The notes: generated by a model from the sequence alone, not told the origin. Numbered from the stretch's first letter, positions 1-9,037 are shown. The stretch is DNA of 54,029 bases from Variovorax sp. UMC13 (GCF_014170375.1 NZ_LZZW01000027.1:1-54029), one strand, 5' to 3'. Numbers and translations are program-made.

Positions 1-234
1 CCACAAGGCTACTGGAATTACCCGAAAGGCACCGAGCAAACGCCCACTCATGCGCAGGAAACCAATATGGAGCGCCAGACCAAGCTTGTGGGAATCACCT
101 CGGCGTGCATTGATTGCGTCGCGCTCGGCACCATCGAAGGTGAAAAATGCCTTCATCTCGAAGTCGCTGATATCGCGGGGGAGCCCACGCATCCCCAAAA
201 ACGTTGTGTGCCAACCCTGCATCGTGAACCTCAA
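1..234 (-). pseudogene. tnpA: IS1071 transposase, N-terminal part (cut by window edge)
   Basis: This is the first 78 or so residues of a Tn3-family transposase, read on the minus strand and running off the window at position 1. It is base-for-base the same as 8665-8898. The gene is probably not broken in reality: its C-terminal part lies at the other end of the window (53111-54029), so an intact IS1071 probably spans the window junction with about 1.8 kb missing from view. The start could be the methionine at 234 or the one four codons later. Identification as IS1071 rests on the long terminal repeats and the transposase family, from memory of that element. Confidence 0.8.
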
Positions 235-257
235 AAGTGGGAGGCCACCATACCCGT

Positions 258-367
258 TTACAAAGCGAACAGGAAAGTCAATGAAATCAACGGTCTACCC
301 AGACCACCCCCGCGCCAGTGCTAGCTTTGCGTACCGTCACTTATTGCACTGAAAACGAGGAGACCCC
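258..367 (-). repeat. IS1071 terminal inverted repeat (cargo side)
   Basis: About 110 bp that is the imperfect inverted copy of 52968-53077 and identical to 8922-9031. The outer tip, read inward, is GGGGTCTCCTCGTTTTCAGT. Unusually long (about 110 bp) terminal repeats are a known hallmark of IS1071 within the Tn3 family. Cargo sequence begins at 368. Confidence 0.85.
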
Positions 368-485
368 ACAGTGAACAATAACGATCCCCAGTGGCATGAA
401 GCCCCCACTGTTGTCAACGCCCGCCGGGGGCTTGCCCACGCCGATCATCAACGCTGTCTTAACAGATCCATTCCAGAAAACCACT

Positions 486-1493
486 GTGACAAACTTCGAT
501 CTGAATGCTATTGCCCTGTTGGTCGAAATCATTGATACCGGAAGTCTGAGTTCTGCAGCCTTGCGCAACAACTTGAGCCGGTCGGCGGTGAGCCATCGGC
601 TAAAGACCCTAGAAGCCGCATTGGGTGTGCAGTTGCTGCGCCGCACCACTCGGCGCCTGGAACCTACGGAGATTGGCCGACGCCTTTACGAACATGGCCG
701 CATCATCGTGGGCGAGCTCGCGCAGGTGCGGGCCAAGGCCTCGACGGCCGGCAACTCGCCGAGCGGCGCGGTCCGCCTGAGTTTGCCCACGGGGCTAGGC
801 GATGCGCTGATCAGCAGCATGCTGATGGACTTCAAGCGCGCCTTTCCGCAGGTCGAGCTGGAGGTGCTTTTTGAGAACCGTGTGCTGGACCTGCTGGCCG
901 ACGAGGTGGACGTGGCGATCCGCATTCTGTCCTCACCGCCGGAGTCACTGCATGCGCTAGACCTTGGCAATGTGAACTGGGTAATGTGCGCGGCGCCCGA
1001 CTACCTAAAACGGGTCGGCACCCCGACCCGGCTAGACCAGCTACCGTCGCTGGAAATAATCTGCGCGGCTGCGGTGGGAGGCAAGCTCACCGTTTCAGCG
1101 ACGCGCTGCTCCCAGCGGACCATCATCACGGTCAATCCCGGCCTGCGTTCGGAGAATTTCCAATTCTTGAAGCACGCGGTGATCGCAGGACTGGGCATTG
1201 GCATTCTGCCCTTCTACCAAGTGGAGTCCGATCTTGGTGGGGGCCGCCTGGTTGGCCTGATGCCTGAATACCGTTTCGGCATATTCGGGCGCAAGGTCAT
1301 GCTGCTGGCCATGCCGGACCGCTACCGCACCGCGGCCAGTGGGGCTCTGATCGAGTTCTTGAAGGTCCGGGTGCGTGAGGATATGGCGGCGTTCGGCGAG
1401 CGCTTCGATGCCGCTCGCCTGGCGCCGCGCTCCGCGGCAGTTACGGAGCGACCGTCAGCGGATGTCCGATCTTGCGCTGATTCAGTCCGGTGA
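486..1493 (+). CDS. LysR-family transcriptional regulator
   Basis: A 335-residue LysR-type regulator. The N-terminal winged helix-turn-helix is clear (residues about 5-62: FDLNAIALLVEIIDTGSLSS followed by SRSAVSHRLKTLEAALGVQL and LLRRTTRRL). A substrate-binding domain follows, with a hydrophobic effector-pocket pattern (AGLGIGILPFYQVESDL). I chose the GTG at 486 because the protein then begins at the normal LysR start; an upstream ATG at 396 would add 30 untypical residues. It runs towards the DUF6351 gene and their 3' ends overlap by 53 bp, so it is convergent with its likely target operon rather than divergent as is usual. The effector cannot be predicted from sequence. Confidence 0.85.
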   Translation: MTNFDLNAIALLVEIIDTGSLSSAALRNNLSRSAVSHRLKTLEAALGVQLLRRTTRRLEPTEIGRRLYEHGRIIVGELAQVRAKASTAGNSPSGAVRLSLPTGLGDALISSMLMDFKRAFPQVELEVLFENRVLDLLADEVDVAIRILSSPPESLHALDLGNVNWVMCAAPDYLKRVGTPTRLDQLPSLEIICAAAVGGKLTVSATRCSQRTIITVNPGLRSENFQFLKHAVIAGLGIGILPFYQVESDLGGGRLVGLMPEYRFGIFGRKVMLLAMPDRYRTAASGALIEFLKVRVREDMAAFGERFDAARLAPRSAAVTERPSADVRSCADSVR

Positions 1494-4149
1494 TCTGTAT
1501 CCAAGTTCCGGCCAGCGGCTGTTCCTGCATGCCTGGCTTGGTGAAGTCGCAGACGCCGGTCGGGAACACCGCGCTCAGTGCTGCCAGGTCGGCCGTGCGC
1601 TGCACGCCGACCCAGCCCGGATTGGCCGCCGCATAGCCGTCATAGTCCTCTGCGTTCACAGGCTTAAGCTGGCACTGCATCGTCCGTCCGGTCATCGGCT
1701 CGCCCGCATCGAAGCGTGGATAAGACGAGGCCGGTGCCATCGCATTGCAACGCGACGGCGTGGCACTCACGCCCACCGTGCCCGCTGGTGACTTGCTGCC
1801 GTTGCCCTTAATGAACACGGTATTGAAGCCGCCGAAGACCTGCGGTTCGGCGATGAAATCGTCAGCGGCACCGGCAGTGGTGGCACCGAAGCAGCCGTCA
1901 ACCAGCGTAGTCGGTTTGCTCTTCACCACCTTGGTTTTCAGCGGAGTGGACGACTTGTCGTTAGCCAGCGAAGTCAGCCATTGGTCCATTGCCGCGAAGG
2001 CCTTCTGTTGTCCCACCAGCTGACGGCCGGTCATAGCCGGGCGGGGCGCTTGCACCGGGGTCGCGTGGTTCGCATTGGGGTCTTGCTTGAATGCCGGTAT
2101 GTTAGCCACACCGTTCCACATGACGTGGTTGTCGAACGAGCCGGTGGCCGCCGCAATGCGGGCGCGGATCATGTAATGGAAGAACTTTAAGTGCAGGTCA
2201 CCCGCGCCAGAGAACTCGTTGTTCAGATTGTCGAGGTTCAGCACTGCCGTCTGCGCAAGGCCAGCCCCACCGTACATGATCATGCCAGTCTGGTAAGCAT
2301 TCTTCAGCCCTTCCAGGTCGGGTTGCATGCGCTCCGTGCTCATATTGCCGTCAATGTCCTGACCACCGATTTTCTTATTGAGATCGATGAACTGAGCCAT
2401 TGTGATCTGGCCGGTATTGAGCGAATTCAGGCCGTATTGCAGACCAACGTTGGCCGTGTAGGAGCGCCCGAAACCGGTGGGCTCGACACCCAACGTGTTC
2501 TTGTTGTGGTCCGACACGTTCGGCCGCAGGCCGTTGGGATTGGCCGGCAGCGCGCTCACCGGTGGCGCCGGCAGCTTGCCCATCGGGGCCGACGCGACCA
2601 CGTTGGCGGGGCTGTATTTTTCGTTGGTGCCAATCACCGCGCTGAACACCGACGAGTTACCCGTCCCGGCGGTCACGTTGTCCCGGTCGCCCGCATTGAT
2701 GGGGCGCAGCACGGAGTCCGTTCTACCGGCCCAGAAGCTCGCCTGCTGGCGAATGCTGTGATACGTCGAATAGCCCGAGGCCGCAGCGAGTTCGGAGTTG
2801 GTCCATGTCACCAGCGTGGGGTCGGACAAGCGCGCTGCCGCCGTGGCGTTGTCATAGGATGGGTCATAGGCCGTGTTGGGCACCGGGGCGTAGGTAGCGT
2901 TCTGGGTCGTGCCAGTCTTGGTATGGTTGAGCTGATAGTTGTAAAACAGGCGGCCTTCCACGCTTGCGGGACTAGTGTTATCCGGGAAGCCATTGAGCAG
3001 CACGATGCCATCAAGCAGGCCTGGGTAGGTGTCGGCGATCATGCTCTGCTGCATCGCGGAGCCGGAGTTACCCCAGCCCATGGTGTAGAGCACCGGACCG
3101 TTGGCTTTGATGAAGCGCTCCTTCACCATCATCATGGTCTCGGCCGAGATGATGTGGTTGCAGTTCTGGCCAAAGTAGTTAAGCGTGGAATTCGCCACCG
3201 CGAAGCCCTGGCTCAGTGGCAGGTCGTTCAATGCATTGTTGTCGCCCGCTGTGCCGTTTGACGACGCGGCCGAGCCGCCCACCGGACCCATCACGCGGCC
3301 TTGGACGTACCAGCCCGAGCCGCAGCTCTGGCCGAACGGGTAGACCAGCTTTCCGTTGAACCCGGCCGGCGGGTTAAGCGGCGTCGGGTTAGGGTTCTTG
3401 ACCGGATCGCCCAGTACCGCGAGCTGGTAGATGCCGCGGTTGATGACGCCGGTTTCCAGTCGCACGATGTAGGGTACCTTGGTGCCGTCCTGCAGCGTTG
3501 TCAGTTCAACGTTGGCGGGCGGCTTGGCCGGGTCGTACGGCTGCCAAACAGCCGTGCCGGCCTTGGTGGCGTCGTGGTAAACCCAGTCGACGCGTGTGGG
3601 CGCGGCGCAATTCGGGTCGTTATTGGGCCCCGACGTGAGCGTCGGACCGCCGGGATAGATGTTGAAGGTGTCGGTCTGGCAGTGAAAGCTGGGCTCTTGC
3701 GGTGCATAGAGGATAGGCCCTTGGACCGGGTAGGCGGTAAGCTTGAGGCTCGCGCGCAGCTTGCCTTCGCCGCCGGCATCGTTGACCTCGACCAGGTTGT
3801 CTCCGCGATTAAGGCCGGTGAGCAAGCCGAGTGATGCGTTGCCCTTGCTCGCCTTCTGAAACTTGGCTGTCACGTCCGTACCGTTGAGGCGAATGCTGAC
3901 GCCGGTGACCGGGCTGTCGTCGGCCATTGCCACCTGCACTAGCGTGTCATCACCGCTGGTCATCTTCTCGGGCGAGGACAGGCTTTGCAGGCGCACCTCC
4001 GTCGAGGGCGGAGTGCTGCCGCCGCTGCTGCCGCCGCTGCCGCCGCTGCTACCACCACAGGCAGCGATCACCATCGCCACTGCGCTGAGCGAGGCGGCCG
4101 AAGCTCGGAGCGGCAGGCGCCGCCGTGTTGCTGATTTGGTCATTTTCAT
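1441..4149 (-). CDS. DUF6351-type lipoprotein, putative alpha/beta hydrolase
   Basis: A 902-residue exported protein. The start at 4149 has a good GGAG site seven bases upstream. It begins with a signal peptide and lipobox (VIAAC, cysteine about residue 29) and a Gly/Ser-rich linker, so it should be a membrane-anchored lipoprotein. A beta-rich N-terminal domain follows (LNGTDVTAKF; LLTGLNRGDNLVEV). A core then carries GWGNSGSAMQQ, which fits a nucleophile elbow of the small-x-Ser-x-small type. I recognise the overall pattern as DUF6351, whose substrate is unknown to me. It lies 35 bp downstream of a tricarboxylate-receptor gene on the same strand, suggesting co-transcription. An extracytoplasmic esterase or amidase working on a compound then captured by the receptor is inference only. 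Confidence 0.75.
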   Translation of the reverse strand: MKMTKSATRRRLPLRASAASLSAVAMVIAACGGSSGGSGGSSGGSTPPSTEVRLQSLSSPEKMTSGDDTLVQVAMADDSPVTGVSIRLNGTDVTAKFQKASKGNASLGLLTGLNRGDNLVEVNDAGGEGKLRASLKLTAYPVQGPILYAPQEPSFHCQTDTFNIYPGGPTLTSGPNNDPNCAAPTRVDWVYHDATKAGTAVWQPYDPAKPPANVELTTLQDGTKVPYIVRLETGVINRGIYQLAVLGDPVKNPNPTPLNPPAGFNGKLVYPFGQSCGSGWYVQGRVMGPVGGSAASSNGTAGDNNALNDLPLSQGFAVANSTLNYFGQNCNHIISAETMMMVKERFIKANGPVLYTMGWGNSGSAMQQSMIADTYPGLLDGIVLLNGFPDNTSPASVEGRLFYNYQLNHTKTGTTQNATYAPVPNTAYDPSYDNATAAARLSDPTLVTWTNSELAAASGYSTYHSIRQQASFWAGRTDSVLRPINAGDRDNVTAGTGNSSVFSAVIGTNEKYSPANVVASAPMGKLPAPPVSALPANPNGLRPNVSDHNKNTLGVEPTGFGRSYTANVGLQYGLNSLNTGQITMAQFIDLNKKIGGQDIDGNMSTERMQPDLEGLKNAYQTGMIMYGGAGLAQTAVLNLDNLNNEFSGAGDLHLKFFHYMIRARIAAATGSFDNHVMWNGVANIPAFKQDPNANHATPVQAPRPAMTGRQLVGQQKAFAAMDQWLTSLANDKSSTPLKTKVVKSKPTTLVDGCFGATTAGAADDFIAEPQVFGGFNTVFIKGNGSKSPAGTVGVSATPSRCNAMAPASSYPRFDAGEPMTGRTMQCQLKPVNAEDYDGYAAANPGWVGVQRTADLAALSAVFPTGVCDFTKPGMQEQPLAGTWIQITGLNQRKIGHPLTVAP

Positions 4150-4184
4150 GTTGTCTCCGTTATAGGCATGGGGTGCGCTTGAAC

Positions 4185-5192
4185 TCAGTCGACCGTGGCG
4201 CGTGATTCCTTCACCGTCTTGGCCCACTTCGTGGCCTCGGACTGGATGAATTCCGCAAATTGGGTGGGTGACTCGGGGTGGGGCTGTGCGCCCTGTTCGC
4301 TGAACAACTTTTTCACCTCGGGCAGAGCAAGTACAGCTATGAGCGATTCGTTTAGCTTTTTGACGACGGCGGGCGGCGTGCCGGCTGGGGCCAGCAGGCC
4401 GAACCAAGAAGTTGCCTCATAGCCCGGCACGCCGGACTCCGCGATGGTGGGCACGTCCGGCAGCGAAGGGGCGCGCTGGGCCGAGGTAACAGCAATAGCA
4501 CGGAGCTTCCCGGCCTTGATTTGCGCGGCAGAGGAAGGAAGGTTGTCGAACATCATGTCCACCTGCTGGCCGAGCAGCGCCGTCACGCCGGGTGCGCTTC
4601 CCTTGAAAGGCACGTGGAGCATGTCGGTTTTCGTCATCGACTTGAAGAGCTCGCCCGACAGGTGAATGGAGGTTCCATTGCCCGCCGAGGCAAAGCTCAG
4701 CGCGCCTGGGCGGGCCTTGCCCGCAGCGATCAGGTCCTGCACGTTGGTAATGCGCGACTGACTGTTCACAACTAGCACATTGGGCACCATCGCCACCCGG
4801 CCGATGGGCGAAAAGTCCGCCACCGGGTCGAAACCGATGTTTTTGTAAAGCGCCTGGTTGATCGCGTGGGTGCCGACGGTGGCCATCACCAGCGTGTACC
4901 CGTCGGGCGCGGCCTTCGCCACGAGTTGGGCACCGAGGTTGCCGCCGGCGCCGGCCCGGTTGTCGACCACCACGCTCTGCCCGAGGCGCTGTCCGAGATG
5001 GGTGCCGACGATACGCGCCAGGATGTCGGTAGTACCAGCTGGAGTGAAGGGAACGACGATAGTGATCGTGTGGTCGGGGTAGACGGCGTGGGCCTGAGAA
5101 GCCCAGGCTAGGGTGCTCAGGGCGGTCAGGCTTGCCAGTACCAAAGCACGGCTACGCCTGCCCGGCGGGGGCGGGGTGTTTTGTAAAGTCAT
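4185..5192 (-). CDS. Tripartite tricarboxylate transporter substrate-binding protein (Bug family)
   Basis: A 335-residue periplasmic solute receptor. The N-terminus has a basic, hydrophobic signal peptide ending near WASQAHA (about residue 36). The mature start YPDHTITIVVPFTPAGTTDI and the motif VVVDNRAGAGGNLGAQLV are diagnostic of Bug receptors, which are very numerous in Bordetella and other Burkholderiales. The length is normal. A strong AGGAGA site precedes the ATG at 5192. No TctA/TctB membrane subunits are present here, as is usual for Bug 'orphans', so the ligand is unknown. It is the first gene of a likely two-gene unit with the DUF6351 lipoprotein. Confidence 0.92.
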   Translation of the reverse strand: MTLQNTPPPPGRRSRALVLASLTALSTLAWASQAHAVYPDHTITIVVPFTPAGTTDILARIVGTHLGQRLGQSVVVDNRAGAGGNLGAQLVAKAAPDGYTLVMATVGTHAINQALYKNIGFDPVADFSPIGRVAMVPNVLVVNSQSRITNVQDLIAAGKARPGALSFASAGNGTSIHLSGELFKSMTKTDMLHVPFKGSAPGVTALLGQQVDMMFDNLPSSAAQIKAGKLRAIAVTSAQRAPSLPDVPTIAESGVPGYEATSWFGLLAPAGTPPAVVKKLNESLIAVLALPEVKKLFSEQGAQPHPESPTQFAEFIQSEATKWAKTVKESRATVD

Positions 5193-5308
5193 ATGTCTCC
5201 TGGTCTTTTAGACCTGTGTGTGTGCTGAATTATTAAGCGGGCCTACTTGTAACGGAATGCCGCTTTTCGGGATGCACTGTCGAATTAGATTCAACAATCA
5301 AAACCGTG
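5193..5308. other. Upstream region of the receptor/DUF6351 operon
   Basis: About 115 bp with no gene. It must hold the promoter of the receptor gene at 5192. I see the partly repeated motif CGGAATGCC / CGGGATGC at 5258-5276, which could be a regulator site, but I cannot demonstrate a promoter. Confidence 0.3.
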
Positions 5309-5572
5309 TCGCCGTCTGCCGCCATCGCCACGGTCCGTCGCCCATCGAGAGCTACGGGTACGATCAAGCGGCGATGGAGAAATACCTCGACTCAGCGGCC
5401 CGCTCGCTGTGGTGATGGTTCGTCTACACAGCGGGCCAGACGCCGCTGGATCCCGACAAGCCAGGCGCCGCCCGCCAATAGCACCTGGAAGACCTACGGG
5501 CGGCCGATCGGGGCGACATCGCCCCGCTGCTGGCCTTCGCAGCTGACCTATTCGGGCAGATACCGGTTTAGT
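5309..5572 (+). pseudogene. Decayed coding sequence (possible Fic-type C-terminus)
   Basis: One frame reads sensible protein through two in-frame stops (TGA at 5413, TAG at 5479). After the second stop it reads HLEDLRAADRGDIAPLLAFA, which resembles the C-terminal end common in Fic-domain proteins. The upstream segment is not recognised. No complete gene can be built, so this looks like a decayed fragment brought in with the second replicon or the cargo. Confidence 0.3.
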
Positions 5573-5985
5573 CGGAAGTCGACCCGATGGCGCCCGAAGA
5601 AACGAATGCCGAGCTCTCTCACGCGCAGTTCTACGGTGTTTCAGGATAGGGCCCTGGAGGCGTCCTAAGGGAAACCAGGCCCAACCCCTCAACCCAGGCG
5701 AAAAAACGCAGCCTGGGCCGTTCTGGAGGGCCGGATGGTGGTTCGATGGCCAACCCCGCCCCTTTCTTGCCAAACGGTTTTGGGTGAGACCTTGCGTCGA
5801 GGGCGAAGCCCTGGCAAGCGTAGCGCGCAGGACTCGCGCAGCGAGCCGAGTTGGGGGTCGGCGCGAAGCGCTTTGCTTTTCCCCCCTTGGGGGGACTGTT
5901 GAAGGCCATGGCGCAACACAGATTCAAAAAAGATTAAGAGAAGATTAGTGTTTTCGGGCACCATCCGTAACCTATTGTCGCCATT
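5573..5985. other. Non-coding stretch between cargo and second replicon
   Basis: No convincing gene on either strand; open frames here show no family signature. It contains an imperfect inverted repeat CCCAGGC / GCCTGGG around 5693-5718 and an A-rich stretch near 5925-5950 (CAAAAAAGATTAAGAGAAG) just before the iterons, which could be the AT-rich opening region of the second origin. Confidence 0.35.
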
Positions 5986-6015
5986 GAGATTTTCTGAATT
6001 TTCCGGGAGGGCATC

Positions 6016-6347
6016 GGGAGCGGAATGCCGTGCCACCGGGAGCGGAATGCCGTGTCCGCGGGAGCGGAATGCCGTGTCCGCGGGAGCGGAATGCCGTGCC
6101 TGCGGGAGCAGAGTGCCGTGCCACCGGGAGCGGAATGCCGTGCCGTTATCCACAGGGAGCGGAATGCCGTGTCTTGCACAGCTAGAAGGAGTGGATTTTG
6201 GCCAGATACAGGCCCATTTCTCCTCAAAACCTCCTTCAGACCGGGAGCGGAATGCCGTGCCTCAGCGGATGCCTTTCCCACACAAGGCCGGTCTCTCCCT
6301 TGGCTGCAGACGGTTCAAGACCAGCAGACCGGGAGCGGAATGCCGTG
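6016..6347 (+). repeat. Iteron array of a second replication origin
   Basis: Nine copies of the 17-mer GGGAGCGGAATGCCGTG start at 6016, 6038, 6060, 6082, 6104 (two mismatches), 6126, 6155, 6243 and 6331. The first six are exactly 22 bp apart. The last two follow at 88 bp (4 x 22), so nearly all lie on the same helix face. The one irregular gap (29 bp, between 6126 and 6155) holds a DnaA box. Such phased direct repeats are typical initiator-binding iterons. The array sits directly beyond the 3' end of the truncated initiator gene. Confidence 0.9.
6146..6154 (+). promoter_or_regulatory. DnaA box in second origin
   Basis: A perfect TTATCCACA between iterons six and seven. It supports the reading of this array as a plasmid origin rather than another kind of repeat. 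Confidence 0.75.
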
Positions 6348-6349
6348 CC

Positions 6350-6955
6350 TCAGCGTTCCAAATGCCGCCGTTGACTTTGCGTGGGCCGGCGCGTCACAAC
6401 CACACAGTCGTTCTCGTCGATGACCCAGCCGGTGATCGACGTTTCCTTGGCCACCAGCAGATCCAGAGCAGTACGCAGCAGCTTCCGGAAGTCTCCTAAC
6501 CGTTGCGTTGCCTTGGCACCGCACAGATCCCGGATAGTGGCTACCTTGTAGGGCAGCTGCACAGCATGGCTGCTGTAGAAGCCATGCAGCCACTTCGCTA
6601 GGTTCGCGTTCCCCAGCTGCTGGCGTTCCTCCCAGTCGATGTAGGTGTTGCCTGCTTGATAGAGCTTGAGCAACTGCGGTGAAACCTCGATCACGTAAGC
6701 CTGCTCGGCCTCGTCCCGGTAGTAGCTTTGCACCATCGTTCCGCCAAACGCCTGACCCTCTTCCTTGATCGTGATTTCGACCACGGCGCCGGTCAAACGC
6801 GAGATGTCTTCCTTGAGTTGCTCATGCTGCTCTCGACCGTGGTGCCGTCCCAGCATCGTGAGCATCGAGTGCGCGGAAAACCTCACCTTCGAGCCCAGAT
6901 TCTGGGTCCGCGCCAGGTGGATGATGGTTTCCCAGGTGTCCAGATCAGTCGCATG
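6350..6955 (-). pseudogene. Truncated TrfA-like plasmid replication initiator
   Basis: About 200 residues of an initiator related to TrfA. They align by eye with TrfA from its central part to the end: DTWETIIHLARTQNLGSKVR against TrfA's DDDELVWQQVLEYAKR region, then LYQAGNTYIDWEERQQLGNA against the LFAGDHYSKFVWEKYRELSP region, then a C-terminal winged-helix part. The 5' part is missing: by comparison with TrfA roughly the first 100 residues are gone, replaced by IS1071 tnpA sequence at about 6950. A fortuitous in-frame ATG at 7063 in tnpA DNA could give a 237-residue fusion. Iterons lie beyond its 3' end. I judge it a non-functional remnant of a different replicon. Confidence 0.75.
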
Positions 6956-8898
6956 AATTCCAGCACAGCCTGGCAGGCCTGGCTCAGACGCCGTTCGTCC
7001 CGCGCCCAGCGCATGGCCTGGCGAATGCTGGTGGCAGACAATTGCGGAATCATGCGCGCGCATTCGACCGCAGTCAGACTGGTGCCGTGGGCCATGATGC
7101 CGGCATAGACCATCAGCAGCTCGTCGGTAGAGCGCGGCTCACGTCCGAGCATGATCCAGCTAAAGCGCACCTGGGCGTCAACGGCCAGAATCACTTCCGG
7201 CAATTGAACCTCACCGATGCGGTGATCCAAAGCCGCGCGCAGCTTGGTCACTTCTGGGTCTTCGTCCTCTGCGGGCAATGGCGACAAATGGAGTTCATCA
7301 TCCACGCGCAGTACGCCACTGCGGGCTGCAGCGGCCACCGCATCGACACCGGCAGTTACTCTGGCCAGCAAAGGCTTCAAGAAAGTGGCAGCCTTGCTGG
7401 GTAACGATAGACGGGCATAGTGTTTCTTGGACTCTGCCTGCCAACGCTCGTCCGTGAAGAACAAGCGCGCACGACCCCGAAAGCTCAGGCTGTGCTCAAT
7501 CCAGACCGAGCCATTGCGCACCGCGCGGCGCAGGGCAAACAGGGTGGCCACCTCCAACGCCTGAAACGCCCGTTCCCGGTCTGGGCTGGAGATCGAAACC
7601 TGCCAGATCATTCCCAGACTTGGTGCCACCACTTCAACTGGCAGCTTTCTGGATCCTTTGAGATATAAAGCTTGCAGCTTGGCAAGGTACTCGATGGCAG
7701 GATGCTCGCCGGTGGCCTGCCAGGGCAGCTTTGCAATGGCGACGAGCAACGACCGCACGGGGCGAATTCCATCAATCAATCCCTCGCGGACCAGGGAGGC
7801 CCTGCTCGGTGGTTTGCGTTTCTGGGTTTCGGTGATCAAGGCTTCAAGACGGGCACGCAACTCAGCATCTGGCACCGCACCTTGCGCGCTCAAGGCAACA
7901 AGTTCGCCGAGCAGCGTTTTGTACATTGCGGCCCAATTGACGGTAGCGGGGACATCGGCGGCAGCCTGACGCCACAGATCGGCGATCCGGCGCTGCACCA
8001 TAAGGATCAACTGGTCTGTGGTGGTGAACAGGCAATACCGAAGAAAGCATGCGACCTCCACGGTGCGCGCTGGCTCTTTGATCTTGGCTCCGGCTGAGGG
8101 CGGCCTGGAGACAAGTCGGCGCGCGTAGCGGCGCAAGATGAGATCGGGGATGTCTGCCAGGTGCTTATGAACGTCCAGCGTGTAAAGCAGGTCGATGCGC
8201 TCCAGTACCTCGCTGATTTGGCGGGTTGAGTGTTTCGCCGGTGCAGCCCATAGCCAACTCTGCTGGGTTTGTCCATCTGGGCGCAGCTCTGAAACTGAGG
8301 CTCGCCAGCGATCAAGTGTTGCTGGATCAACGCTGGCGGCGATGGCGGTGCCTGTTTCAACTTCAAGCTGGGCAAGTGCCGCCGCAATCAGTGTCCGAAT
8401 TGCCCGCTCGTGCACGATCACCAGCTTGTTCTTGTACAGCCATTGACGCGCCCGCACGAGTAGCTGATCGCGGTCGGCGCAGCGCGCCACTTCGTCGCGC
8501 AGTTCACGTACCAGTGAGCGGCGCTGGTGCTCGCTCATCCACTGGAATCCAAGGACCGTGCAGGCTACTTGTTGGTGATCGAATAGCGTGCGCCCGCGTT
8601 CATACATGGCTCTCAGCGAGGCGACTTCTGGTGCTGCAATGCCAAGCTCGTTGCCAAGGTGGCGCCACAAGGCTACTGGAATTACCCGAAAGGCACCGAG
8701 CAAACGCCCACTCATGCGCAGGAAACCAATATGGAGCGCCAGACCAAGCTTGTGGGAATCACCTCGGCGTGCATTGATTGCGTCGCGCTCGGCACCATCG
8801 AAGGTGAAAAATGCCTTCATCTCGAAGTCGCTGATATCGCGGGGGAGCCCACGCATCCCCAAAAACGTTGTGTGCCAACCCTGCATCGTGAACCTCAA
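6950..8898 (-). pseudogene. tnpA: IS1071 transposase, 3'-truncated
   Basis: The N-terminal 650 residues of a Tn3-family transposase of about 970 residues. The reading frame is intact from the start near 8898 to about 6950, where it passes into the truncated replication gene (tnpA ends around ACQAVLEFM; the frame then reads 22 foreign residues to a stop at 6883). The C-terminal catalytic region and the other terminal repeat are absent, so this copy cannot encode transposase. Its sequence at 8665-8898 equals 1-234. It could still be moved in trans together with the intact copy, since its outer end is present. Confidence 0.88.
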
Positions 8899-8921
8899 AA
8901 GTGGGAGGCCACCATACCCGT

Positions 8922-9031
8922 TTACAAAGCGAACAGGAAAGTCAATGAAATCAACGGTCTACCCAGACCACCCCCGCGCCAGTGCTAGCTTTGCGTACCG
9001 TCACTTATTGCACTGAAAACGAGGAGACCCC
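8922..9031 (-). repeat. IS1071 terminal inverted repeat (trfA side)
   Basis: About 110 bp, identical to 258-367 and the inverted match of 52968-53077. The next five bases, 9032-9036 (GGCTT), equal the five bases before the opposite outer end (52963-52967), the 5-bp target duplication expected of a Tn3-family element. Confidence 0.9.
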
Positions 9032-9036
9032 GGCTT
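9032..9036 (+). repeat. Target site duplication GGCTT (right)
   Basis: GGCTT directly outside the IS1071 end at 9031, matching GGCTT at 52963-52967 outside the other end. This marks 52968 to 9031 (through the window junction) as a single insertion unit. Confidence 0.85.
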
Positions 9037-9037
9037 G

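Larger units (their letters stand above)
1..367 (+). repeat. Direct repeat with 8665-9031 (IS1071 copies)
   Basis: Bases 1-367 are identical to 8665-9031. Both are the tnpA-start end of IS1071 in the same orientation. The two copies bracket the cargo and the second replicon remnant, so homologous recombination between them could delete or amplify 368-9031. Confidence 0.95.

Noticed and set aside
1..234. Second truncated IS1071 at the window start
   Set aside because: The matching C-terminal part and end at 53111 and 52968 indicate that it is probably one intact copy cut by the window limits.
2191..3261. Long plus-strand open frame (356 codons) opposite the DUF6351 gene
   Set aside because: It lies antisense inside a well-supported gene and its protein has no family signature; an artefact of high GC content.
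5689..6281. Minus-strand open frames across the iterons with repeated peptides (RHSAPG-like)
   Set aside because: The peptide repeats simply mirror the DNA iterons; there is no ribosome site or family match.
6016..6347. Possible CRISPR array
   Set aside because: The repeats are 17 bp with only 5-bp gaps in the main block, contain a DnaA box and border an initiator gene; spacers of CRISPR size are absent. They are iterons.
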